Origin: an uncultured Eisenbergiella sp.
Lineage (GTDB): Bacteria > Bacillota > Clostridia > Lachnospirales > Lachnospiraceae
Direction of reading: 5' to 3'
Length of the DNA: 64,000 bases
NCBI GenBank assembly: GCA_910585455.1
Contig: CAJUEL010000007.1
Location: forward strand, 76,537-140,536
Shown piece after piece: positions 54,801-61,406 of the stretch. The position numbers were made by a program, and so were the translations under genes. The notes under the pieces were generated by a model, which was given only the letters and a program-made list of their open reading frames with translations, searched no databases and was not told where the DNA came from. Within the stretch, counting starts at the first letter, position 1. Each line of letters opens with the position of its first letter.

Positions 54801-55067
54801 GTAAGGCTTTCTGACCGCCTTTTCGTTCCGTTCCAGCGCCCGCTTCATGTGGTCATGCATTGTGATCGTATTTTCCAAAAGATTGATGACCTCCGGATTA
54901 TCATCATGAAAATGCTCCAGCATCTCATCGATGTCCTCCTGCATCCTGGCAACCTCTTTCCCATAGTTTTCCACATTGCTGCGGACAATGGCGAGGGTTT
55001 TTCCCAGATATTCCTCCTCCGCCTCTCTTGAAATTCCCAAAATACCGTTTTCCTTCTTCTGCTCCAT
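51831..55067 (-). CDS. HelD-like UvrD-family helicase fused to a GH31 N-terminal domain
   Basis: A 1078-residue protein. Residues 1-730 are a HelD-type superfamily 1 helicase: a coiled-coil N-terminus, GRIVFDDETMNKEESLYIGR, Walker A VQGVAGSGKTTVAMHR (about 222-230), VVIDEAQDFG, EYTKGLEFDAVLILD and LLYVAATRALHEL. HelD removes stalled RNA polymerase from DNA. A charged, repetitive linker (about 735-850) follows. Residues about 860-1078 match the N-terminal beta-sandwich of GH31 glucosidases: LRLSPVGSAIIRVTFAKGQ, EKLYGLGTRQQGGMEL, LPFVLSDRGYGILMATTG and QLDYYFIAGKKQTTIMNAYG. The protein ends where the GH31 catalytic barrel should begin. The start follows GGGAGG by 5 bases. Confidence 0.82.
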   Translation of the reverse strand: MEQKKENGILGISREAEEEYLGKTLAIVRSNVENYGKEVARMQEDIDEMLEHFHDDNPEVINLLENTITMHDHMKRALERNEKAVRKPYFGRIVFDDETMNKEESLYIGRGGIAIDTTHWAVVDWRAPVANAYYENGLGKCSYTAPGGVELPIDLKLKRTYEIEDGRLLDYFDSEVIANDDLLTKYLAKNKQAVLGEIIATIQKEQNDIIRKSPYHNVIVQGVAGSGKTTVAMHRISFILYNYQERFRPDDFYIVGSNRILLNYITGVLPDLDVYGIRQMTMEQLFVRLLYEDWDEKKYRILSADRMGRKGSVKGTLSWYHDLEEYCRQLEWETIPRESIYLNPKQFVEGFRDGKTGVFDETAGKKVDPADLIEIVSRDTIERYIVQNPTVSVQSKIDMLNERLIVRLKDEFLGKGVKYTAVERKAILKAYRGRYGARVWKRSIFDLYRDFLEKQCAKGQRVELPKTEFDVYDLAALAYLYKRVKETEIISEAHHVVIDEAQDFGMMAYSVLKYCIKDCTYTVMGDVSQNIHFGYGLNDWEELKALLLEPDEMASFGILKKSYRNTVEISEFATDILHHGRFSSYPVEPIIRHGDPVKLLEKKDRKELIAEAAAVCQGWQEKGLDTIAVVCRDRNSAERTAKELGAFIEVMESDLETAVFGSGIMVLPVEYTKGLEFDAVLILDPDREAYPTDDGHAKLLYVAATRALHELCVLHTGNLTGLIADPIPEGNRMKMPEETRKRQEAGKVKAAAAIVNPDRKGVPRKKIAIVQNRELSETGVQKKAEDSYGQRSAGLSDRGTEGAFGGREAGNAKADATRAGVTKMDAAIPPEKKSAGFLFGDMPATEKLRQMGHAKIDLAVKWVTKQADGLYIQSRYGVLRLSPVGSAIIRVTFAKGQQIAAGTNPRIAVRRTDRTWMYKEAGGAIELTTDELCLRVDKRTGAISYLTRDKKLLLTERDREPRQIENGVGGRNRLWMFLDWKKEEKLYGLGTRQQGGMELRSTARYISHGNCVEELPFVLSDRGYGILMATTGPAICCDLPSYGSFLYTENETQLDYYFIAGKKQTTIMNAYGYLCGIL

Positions 55068-55476
55068 CTCAACCTCCCTGTTCACTGTCGCTGCCTGTCC
55101 CCACCAGTTCTTTTTCCACAATAAAATTTTATAGGAAAATAAAAAAAATACTAGACTTTTTTTTCACAATGTGCTAAGCTATATAATGAAGTGTGGGCAA
55201 AATACAGAACACAGGATTAGTGGGCGTTTTTTTAACGTCTTTTTTTTGTTGGCAAAATCGAGTCAAATCTCTCCGGATAATGCGACCGGAAGCACCTGTG
55301 TCCGCCGCCCGCTGTCCCTTCCGCTCTTTCTCCCTGCCTGGGAAAAGTCACATAAAAGTCGCTATTTTACAACAACTCACTCCATTTTCCATTGCAATTG
55401 GATGCCTCCTTTTTTAAACTGAAGAAAAGGGTGCAGCCATGCCGTTGGCAGGGCTGTCAAAAAAAGGGAGGTATCT
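55068..55476. other. Gene-free stretch between the HelD fusion and GH2
   Basis: About 410 bases of AT-rich sequence with several T/A runs. A plus-strand TATAAT lies at 55182-55187 without a clear -35. A small hairpin (55434-55443 with 55447-55456) sits just before the GGGAGG of the GH2 gene and could affect its translation. Nothing else is recognised. Confidence 0.4.
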
Positions 55477-57834
55477 ATGGACAAACAAACTTATCTGATC
55501 AACGACCCCTGCCGTTTCCTTCTGGGCGACGAGCCAGACGCATGGCAGGCATGGCATGACGATTCCAATTGGGAGGAAGTATTTCTTCCCCACGACTGGT
55601 CCGTCACCCGCCCCTTCTCCAGGGAGCACTCCAGCGGCACCGGATATCTGGCGGGCGGCATCGGCTGGTATCGCATCCGCATTGCGCCGAAGCCGGAATG
55701 GAGAGGCAAACGGATTTCCGTCGTGTTTGACGGCGTGTACAAAAACAGCCGCGTCTGGTGCAACAGCTACTATCTGGGAGAGCGTCCCAACGGCTATATT
55801 TCTTTTTCCTATGACATTACGGAGCAGTTTCATTTTGACCGGGATACCGTCATCGCGGTCCGCGTCGATCACACGGACATTTCCGACTCCCGCTGGTTCA
55901 CCGGCTCCGGCATCACCCGCCAGGTGAGACTTGTGGCGCAAGAGGCTGTGCACCCGGTCTATCACGGCGTCTTCTTTACCACGCCTCAGGTTTCGGCGGC
56001 AAAAGCGGATGCTCTCGTCCACAACGAAATCACCAATACGCTGGGACAGCCTGCGGATGTCACCGTGACCAGCACCCTGTTTTCCCCGAATGGGACGCCT
56101 GTCGCCTCCGGCAGCATCGCTTCCACCCTGTCGGCGGGAGAGACGAGAACGCTGGATACCGCATTTACCGTGGAAGCCCCCGCGCTCTGGTCCCCCGAAG
56201 CGCCCGCGCGCTATACGCTGCAGACGTCGCTTTCTTACAAGAGCGGAGACACATCTGCGACATCCGTTGCCGATGTAAAAAAGGTCGGCATCCGCAGCTT
56301 CTATTTTGATCCGGACGAGGGATTTTTCTTAAACGGAGAGCCTTCCCTCTTCAAGGGCGTCTGCGTGCATCACGATGCCGGCTGTCTGGGCGCTGCCGTT
56401 TACGCGCCTGTATGGAAGCGCCGTCTTTTGAAGCTGAAAAAAATGGGCTGCAACGCGATCCGCATGAGCCACAATCCCCACATGCCCCAGCTTTATGAGC
56501 TGTGTGACGAGCTGGGCTTTTTCGTCATGGATGAAGCCTTTGACGAGTGGGAAGGACCGAAAAATAAATGGTGGCAGGGACATAATGTCTATCCGCCGCG
56601 CCATCAGGGCTATTATCTGGATTTTCCCCAGTGGCATAAGCAGGATTTGACCGATTTGATCCGCCGTGACCGCAATCATCCGTCCATCCTCATGTGGAGC
56701 ATCGGCAACGAGATTGATTATCCCAACGATCCCTACTGCCATCCGTCCTTCTCCACCATGACCGGCAACAATGACGCCAACAAGCCCGCTCAGGAGCGGC
56801 AGTATAATCCGGACCGCCCCAATGCGGAACGCCTCGCGGGGCTTGCGGCACACCTGTGCGCCATCGTCAAAGACAGCGACGATACCCGCCCCGTCACCCT
56901 CGCCGCCGCGTTTCCGGAGCTTTCTGCCAAACTCGGCTTTATCGACAGCCTGGATGTGGTGGGCTACAACTACAAAGAGCATTTATATGAGGAAAGCCAT
57001 GCTGCCTTTCCCCAAAAGCCTTTTCTCGGCAGCGAAAACGGACATTCCCTCGCCGCCTGGAGAGCAGTTACTGACAAGCCGTATATTTCCGGGCAATTCC
57101 TCTGGACCGGCATCGATTATCTGGGGGAGGCCTTCGGCTGGCCCGTTCACGGCTCCGGCGCGGGGCTTTTGACGCTGGCGGGCTTTGAAAAGCCCGGCTA
57201 CTATCGCCGCCAGAGCTTTTGGTCAGACGGGCCCATGCTTCATCTGACCACCGCGCCCGCATCGGAGGAGAAAAAGGAATTCACGCCCGTGTCGGAATGC
57301 TGGAATTATCCGGAAGGCACAGAGGTGCTCGTAAAATGCTATACCAATCTGCCCTGCGCCGAGTTTTTCCTGAATGACAGGAGCCTCAGCATCCATGAAA
57401 AGGAAGCGGACAGCGACTGCATCCGCCTGATCGTTCCTTTTGAGGCAGGAGTCCTGCGGGCGCAGTCTGCGGACGGCAAAACGACAGATACCCTCGCCAC
57501 CACCGGATGCGCCTGCCGGATGGATACCGCATGGACCGGGGATGACATTCCGGATTCCTCCCGCCGCCTTTACCAGATTGAGGTGACCATGCAGGACGGA
57601 CAGGGACGGCGCGTCTACAGCGACAGCTCTGCTCTGATTGTCTCTGTGGAAAACGGACGGCTTTTGGGACTGGAAAACGGAAATCTGGCGGATGTAACAG
57701 ACTACAGCGCGTCCTATCGCCGGGCATACCGCGGGCAGCTTTTGATCTACGTTATGGCGGATAAAAAGGAGACGCTGCCCAGGGTCAGCATCCGCACGGA
57801 GGGCATGACGCCTGTAAGCCTGACGCTGGGCTGA
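55477..57834 (+). CDS. GH2-family beta-galactosidase-like enzyme
   Basis: A 785-residue cytoplasmic GH2 enzyme. The N-terminal jelly roll has LPHDWSVTRPFSREHSSGTG and GGIGWYRIRI. The barrel starts FFLNGEPSLFKGVCVHHDAG and NAIRMSHNPHMPQLYELCDE. The acid/base is in ILMWSIGNEIDY (Glu about 412) and the nucleophile in PFLGSENGHS (Glu about 520), then QFLWTGIDYLGEAFGWP. C-terminal beta domains follow. Related enzymes act on beta-galactosides or beta-glucuronides, and the precise substrate cannot be fixed. The ATG follows AAGGGAGG by 6 bases. Confidence 0.92.
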   Translation: MDKQTYLINDPCRFLLGDEPDAWQAWHDDSNWEEVFLPHDWSVTRPFSREHSSGTGYLAGGIGWYRIRIAPKPEWRGKRISVVFDGVYKNSRVWCNSYYLGERPNGYISFSYDITEQFHFDRDTVIAVRVDHTDISDSRWFTGSGITRQVRLVAQEAVHPVYHGVFFTTPQVSAAKADALVHNEITNTLGQPADVTVTSTLFSPNGTPVASGSIASTLSAGETRTLDTAFTVEAPALWSPEAPARYTLQTSLSYKSGDTSATSVADVKKVGIRSFYFDPDEGFFLNGEPSLFKGVCVHHDAGCLGAAVYAPVWKRRLLKLKKMGCNAIRMSHNPHMPQLYELCDELGFFVMDEAFDEWEGPKNKWWQGHNVYPPRHQGYYLDFPQWHKQDLTDLIRRDRNHPSILMWSIGNEIDYPNDPYCHPSFSTMTGNNDANKPAQERQYNPDRPNAERLAGLAAHLCAIVKDSDDTRPVTLAAAFPELSAKLGFIDSLDVVGYNYKEHLYEESHAAFPQKPFLGSENGHSLAAWRAVTDKPYISGQFLWTGIDYLGEAFGWPVHGSGAGLLTLAGFEKPGYYRRQSFWSDGPMLHLTTAPASEEKKEFTPVSECWNYPEGTEVLVKCYTNLPCAEFFLNDRSLSIHEKEADSDCIRLIVPFEAGVLRAQSADGKTTDTLATTGCACRMDTAWTGDDIPDSSRRLYQIEVTMQDGQGRRVYSDSSALIVSVENGRLLGLENGNLADVTDYSASYRRAYRGQLLIYVMADKKETLPRVSIRTEGMTPVSLTLG

Positions 57835-57847
57835 AAAACGTCACAAA

Positions 57848-57890
57848 ACAGCCGGTAACCATTTTTATCAGCAACACGGTTACCGGCTGT
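57848..57890 (+). repeat. Perfect 13-bp hairpin after GH2
   Basis: ACAGCCGGTAACC (57848-57860) and GGTTACCGGCTGT (57878-57890) with a 17-base loop, 13 bases past the stop. It contains GTAAC/GTTAC like other hairpins here. No T-run follows; it may be a stability stem or a factor-dependent terminator. Confidence 0.6.
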
Positions 57891-57983
57891 CCCCTTATGC
57901 CATAACAGGCATATTCTCTACCATCACATATTTCTGCGTGACGCGCTCCTCCCGCATGCCTGCGGGAAGGGAAAGGAATCCTT

Positions 57984-59378
57984 ATGAAAACGCTTCGGGC
58001 GAAACTATTTTCTTATGATAAATCTCTGGCGGTTTTTGAAACCCCAAACGGCACGATGACCCTGCCGAAGGTTTTTGTGCCCTTTTTTATTGAAATGTTC
58101 CTGCTTCACATGATGGGAACCATCAACACCATGATGCTCTCCCATTATTCGGACGAAGCGGTCGCGGCGGTGGGCGCCGCTTCCCAGCTGACCGGCATGG
58201 TCCTGACCCTCTATACGGTGATCGGCACCGGCACCTCCATCGTGATCAACCACAACCTGGGCGCGGGGCGGCGGGAGGTTGCTTCTGATGCGGCTTTTAC
58301 CTCCATCGTCTTCTGCGGGAGCTTCAGCCTTATTCTGGGCACAATCCTCTCCTTTTTCGCCCGTCCCATCCTGGGGCTGATGCACCTGGAGCCCCGCGTA
58401 TTTGAGTATGCCGTCAGCTATTTTAAGATCGCGGTTCAGTTTTCCTTTTTCCAGGCGATCACCTCCAGCATTTCCGGCATTTTCCGCAGCTATGGCAAAC
58501 CGAAAATCGCCGTCTGCGTATCCCTGACCATGAACGCCCTTATGGCATTTTTCGACTATCTGATCATTTTCCGCCCTTTCGATTTTCCGCTGAAGGGCGT
58601 ATCCGGCATCGCGGTCGGCTATGTGCTCAGTCAGGCGGCGGGGCTTTTGCTGAACCTGTTTTTCTTAAATAAGGTCCGGCTCGGTCTGCAGCTTCATAAA
58701 AAGAACCTGCGCACGCTGCGCATCATGAAAACCATTCTGCAGGTGGGCGTGCCAGGCGGCATCAGCAGCATTTCCTACAATCTTTCCCAGGTGGTTTCCA
58801 CTTCCATCATCGCGATTTTGGGAACTGCCGCCATTTCCACCAAAATTTACGTCACGAACATTGTTTTTTATGTGTATGTGTTCGGCATGAGCCTGGGAAT
58901 GTCCACTTCTCTGTTCATCGGCTGGCTGTCCGGCGCAAAAAAATACGAACAGGCCTACCGGCTGAACCTGCAAAACCTAAAGCTCACGATCACGGCAAAT
59001 CTGGGGCTGTCCTTGCTGATCTTTTGCTTCTCCAGGCCGCTTTTGTCCCTGTTCTCCACCGATCCTCTCATTCTTTCCATGGGGCGGACGCTGATGTTCA
59101 TCGACATCCTGGTAGAAATCGGCAGAGGCTTTAATCACATCGAGGAAAATTCCCTGCGCGGCGCGGGCGATGTGTTTTATCCCATGATCATTTCCATGAT
59201 CTCCTGCTGGACCATGAGCATCTTTTTCTCCTGGTTTTTAGGCATCCGGCTGGGGCTGGGACTTGCGGGCTGCTGGATCGCCTTTTCGATGGACGAGCTG
59301 TTCCGCGCTACCGCCTATCTGATCCGGTGGCGTTCCCGGAAATGGATGACAAAAACAGTGAGCGGCCAGGACCGCTGA
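57984..59378 (+). CDS. MATE-family multidrug/metabolite exporter
   Basis: A 464-residue inner-membrane protein with twelve hydrophobic helices in two related halves. Typical MATE sequences are FIEMFLLHMMGTINTMMLSH, AAVGAASQLTGMVLTLYTVI, GVPGGISSISYNLSQVVSTS and GAGDVFYPMIISMISC. It exports organic cations or metabolites by Na+ or H+ antiport. The ATG follows GGAAAGGAA by 4 bases. It lies between two glycosidase genes but no sugar role is implied. A hairpin overlaps its stop codon. Confidence 0.9.
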   Translation: MKTLRAKLFSYDKSLAVFETPNGTMTLPKVFVPFFIEMFLLHMMGTINTMMLSHYSDEAVAAVGAASQLTGMVLTLYTVIGTGTSIVINHNLGAGRREVASDAAFTSIVFCGSFSLILGTILSFFARPILGLMHLEPRVFEYAVSYFKIAVQFSFFQAITSSISGIFRSYGKPKIAVCVSLTMNALMAFFDYLIIFRPFDFPLKGVSGIAVGYVLSQAAGLLLNLFFLNKVRLGLQLHKKNLRTLRIMKTILQVGVPGGISSISYNLSQVVSTSIIAILGTAAISTKIYVTNIVFYVYVFGMSLGMSTSLFIGWLSGAKKYEQAYRLNLQNLKLTITANLGLSLLIFCFSRPLLSLFSTDPLILSMGRTLMFIDILVEIGRGFNHIEENSLRGAGDVFYPMIISMISCWTMSIFFSWFLGIRLGLGLAGCWIAFSMDELFRATAYLIRWRSRKWMTKTVSGQDR

Positions 59379-59387
59379 CCGCTCACT
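59357..59387 (+). other. Hairpin overlapping the MATE stop codon
   Basis: AGTGAGCGG (59357-59365) pairs with CCGCTCACT (59379-59387) around the TGA stop. There is no T-run. Confidence 0.5.
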
Positions 59388-59403
59388 ACCGGCACAATTT
59401 CTC

Positions 59404-59443
59404 ACGGTCTGCGCGCCCATCGCGCAGACCGTTTGAACTGTTA
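59404..59443. terminator. Perfect 12-bp hairpin between convergent MATE and GH43 genes
   Basis: ACGGTCTGCGCG (59404-59415) and CGCGCAGACCGT (59421-59432) with a CCCAT loop, followed by TTGAACTGTTAC, which equals one arm of the 30-bp palindrome family. Its place between convergent genes suggests a shared end signal, although it lacks a T-run. Confidence 0.5.
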
Positions 59444-59459
59444 CCGCTGACTATTCCAC

Positions 59460-60365
59460 TCATTTTACGCTAACCGGCAGCACATAGCCCTGATCGTCGA
59501 ATTCCAACTGCGCCATGCAGACCTCCCGGTTCCAGCCCTTGTCCTTTTGCGGATACTTTTCCAACGGCGTGCCAAAGCGATGATACGCGATGAGATATCT
59601 GTCCTCCCCCGGCGTCCGCAAAATGCTGTGATGACCGGTCCCGAGAATTCCCTTTTCCACATCCTTCTGCAGGATCGTGCGCACAAAGGTAACCGGACCG
59701 AAAAGTGAATCCGCCACCCCATAATTGACCCGGTAATCCTCGCTTCTGGTATCGCCGCAGGACCAGGAAAAATGATATTTCCCATCCTTCAAAAATACAA
59801 TTGCCGACTCGCAGAAATCCTTCATGCCCGTAATGTTTTTCAGCGTATCCTCCCGCACATGAAGCATATCCTCTGTCAGCTTCACTGCAGCAGCGCCTCC
59901 ATTGCCGAATACAAGCCAGACATCCTCTCCCTCCTGATAAACAGACGGATCAATCACCTGCCCCATAGACACCCCATTTACAGCCATCATATCCATCGTG
60001 AGCAGCGGCTCCGGCTGCGCCGTAAACGGACCGACCGGCGAATCCGCTACAGCCGCGCCGATGCAGGAGGTTCCTGTCCGGTCCTTTGCACAGAAATAGA
60101 AATAAAACTTACCGTTCTTCTGTGCCATGCAGGGCGCCCAAGCATATCCTGTCGCCCACAACACCTGATCGGACGCCACATCCAGAATCCTGTTTTCCTT
60201 CTGAAAGTGCCTGCCGTCTTTGGAGGAAAACACATAAAATTCATGCCCGCTCCAGTCCGTACAGCCATCCGTCGTCGGATAGATGTAATAGGTCCCGTCC
60301 ACAAAGCAAAGATCCGGGTCCGCAAACACACCCCCAATTACCGGATTTTTAAAATCATCTGTCAT
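59460..60365 (-). CDS. GH43-family glycosidase (short form)
   Basis: A 301-residue single-domain GH43 propeller without a signal peptide. It shows GGVFADPDLCFVDGTYYIYP (catalytic base Asp), YAWAPCMAQKNGKFYFYF, GQVIDPSVYQEGEDVWLVFG, KDFCESAIVFLKDGKYHF (likely acid Glu about 191) and GILGTGHHSIL. Such enzymes act as arabinofuranosidases or xylosidases on short oligosaccharides in the cytoplasm. The ATG follows AAAGGAG by 9 bases. It lies 23 bases behind an AraC regulator, its likely controller. Confidence 0.9.
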   Translation of the reverse strand: MTDDFKNPVIGGVFADPDLCFVDGTYYIYPTTDGCTDWSGHEFYVFSSKDGRHFQKENRILDVASDQVLWATGYAWAPCMAQKNGKFYFYFCAKDRTGTSCIGAAVADSPVGPFTAQPEPLLTMDMMAVNGVSMGQVIDPSVYQEGEDVWLVFGNGGAAAVKLTEDMLHVREDTLKNITGMKDFCESAIVFLKDGKYHFSWSCGDTRSEDYRVNYGVADSLFGPVTFVRTILQKDVEKGILGTGHHSILRTPGEDRYLIAYHRFGTPLEKYPQKDKGWNREVCMAQLEFDDQGYVLPVSVK

Positions 60366-60388
60366 TTTTATTTTCTCCTTTCATAAAG

Positions 60389-61324
60389 TTATCCCAACGG
60401 TTTTTTTTGCCATGTTTCCAGCTGCGACGTCATTTTCTCATATTGAGAGGGGGAAACGCCCGTATACTTCTTAAATACCTTGCTGAAATAGCATTCATCA
60501 TGATATCCCACACGGTATCCGATCGCGGACACCTTCATGGAGGTCGTCGCCAACAGCTCCTGCGCATGATGAATCCGCGTTTCATTCAGATATACAAAAA
60601 TGGTCTTCCCGATATTTTTCCGAAACACCCGGTTTAAGTAATCAAAATTGCAGGAAAATTTTTCCTCGATCATATTGCCGGTAATCTGCTCCTGATAATT
60701 GGCATTTAAATAATGAAGCAGCTCATGAACCTTCCTGCTGGAATCCGGAATCTCAGGCATCTGGGTAAGGATGCCGACTGACACAGCCTCCCTGGCGATT
60801 TCCACCAAAGCCTCCATGATCCTGCAGGCACAGGTCACTTTATAGTTTTCCAGCTGATTGGTATTACGCTCCATCGCGTTCTCCAAAAGGGAAACCACCT
60901 TCAAATACCCTTTCCCCATCCGCATGCGCAGCATCTTGGGAAGGCGCAGCCAGGAATCCCGGTATCTGCCAAAGGAGCCGCTGTCCTCCTGCAGACTTTC
61001 GCTGCGAAGCCGCATTCCGTTCTGCAAAAAGCCGGCATCCGCCTGCCTGCGGTATAACTGAGGATGCTTAAAATGGACATAATAATATTCACAGTCGGAC
61101 GCCTGGATTCCCTGATGGATAAAATCGGGATCCAGAAGAATAATATCCCCTTCCTCCAGCGCATAATCCCTGCTGTTTTCTTTCAAATAAAGGATTCCTT
61201 TTTTCATCACATAAAGGATATACTCATCCGGTTTTCTTCTTTTATGAACATAGGGCGGTTCTAAAACCGCCCTATCCACGAGCCGCACCTGCGGCAATAT
61301 ATTTCCGTTGATTTCATAGTACAT
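60389..61324 (-). CDS. AraC-family regulator with cupin-type sensor
   Basis: A 311-residue regulator. The N-terminal part (about 20-95) is a cupin/AraC-binding fold (RRKPDEYILYVMKKGILYLK, EEGDIILLDPDFIHQG, YYYVHFKHPQ). The C-terminal 100 residues hold two helix-turn-helix motifs (GNMIEEKFSCNFDYLNRVFR and VSAIGYRVGYHDECYFSKVF) ending in KKYTGVSPSQYEK. This type senses sugars and controls nearby glycosidase or transporter genes. It is the first gene of a two-gene unit with GH43. GAAGG lies just upstream of the ATG at 61324. Confidence 0.9.
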   Translation of the reverse strand: MYYEINGNILPQVRLVDRAVLEPPYVHKRRKPDEYILYVMKKGILYLKENSRDYALEEGDIILLDPDFIHQGIQASDCEYYYVHFKHPQLYRRQADAGFLQNGMRLRSESLQEDSGSFGRYRDSWLRLPKMLRMRMGKGYLKVVSLLENAMERNTNQLENYKVTCACRIMEALVEIAREAVSVGILTQMPEIPDSSRKVHELLHYLNANYQEQITGNMIEEKFSCNFDYLNRVFRKNIGKTIFVYLNETRIHHAQELLATTSMKVSAIGYRVGYHDECYFSKVFKKYTGVSPSQYEKMTSQLETWQKKPLG

Positions 61325-61376
61325 GGCTATGCCTTCGTTTTTTTACTGTTCACGCTATACCTGTCACTCATTTTTC

Positions 61377-61406
61377 GTAACAGCTCAGGCAAGTCTGAAC
61401 TGTTAC
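61377..61406. repeat. 30-bp dispersed palindrome, copy D
   Basis: Arms GTAACAGCTCAGGC and GTCTGAACTGTTAC around AA. It begins on the FtsH stop codon (61403-61405 on the minus strand), so the element sits flush against the gene's 3' end. Confidence 0.75.

Noticed and set aside
57848..57890. Intrinsic terminator after the second GH2
   Set aside because: The stem is perfect, but no T-run follows on either strand, so it is listed as a hairpin only.
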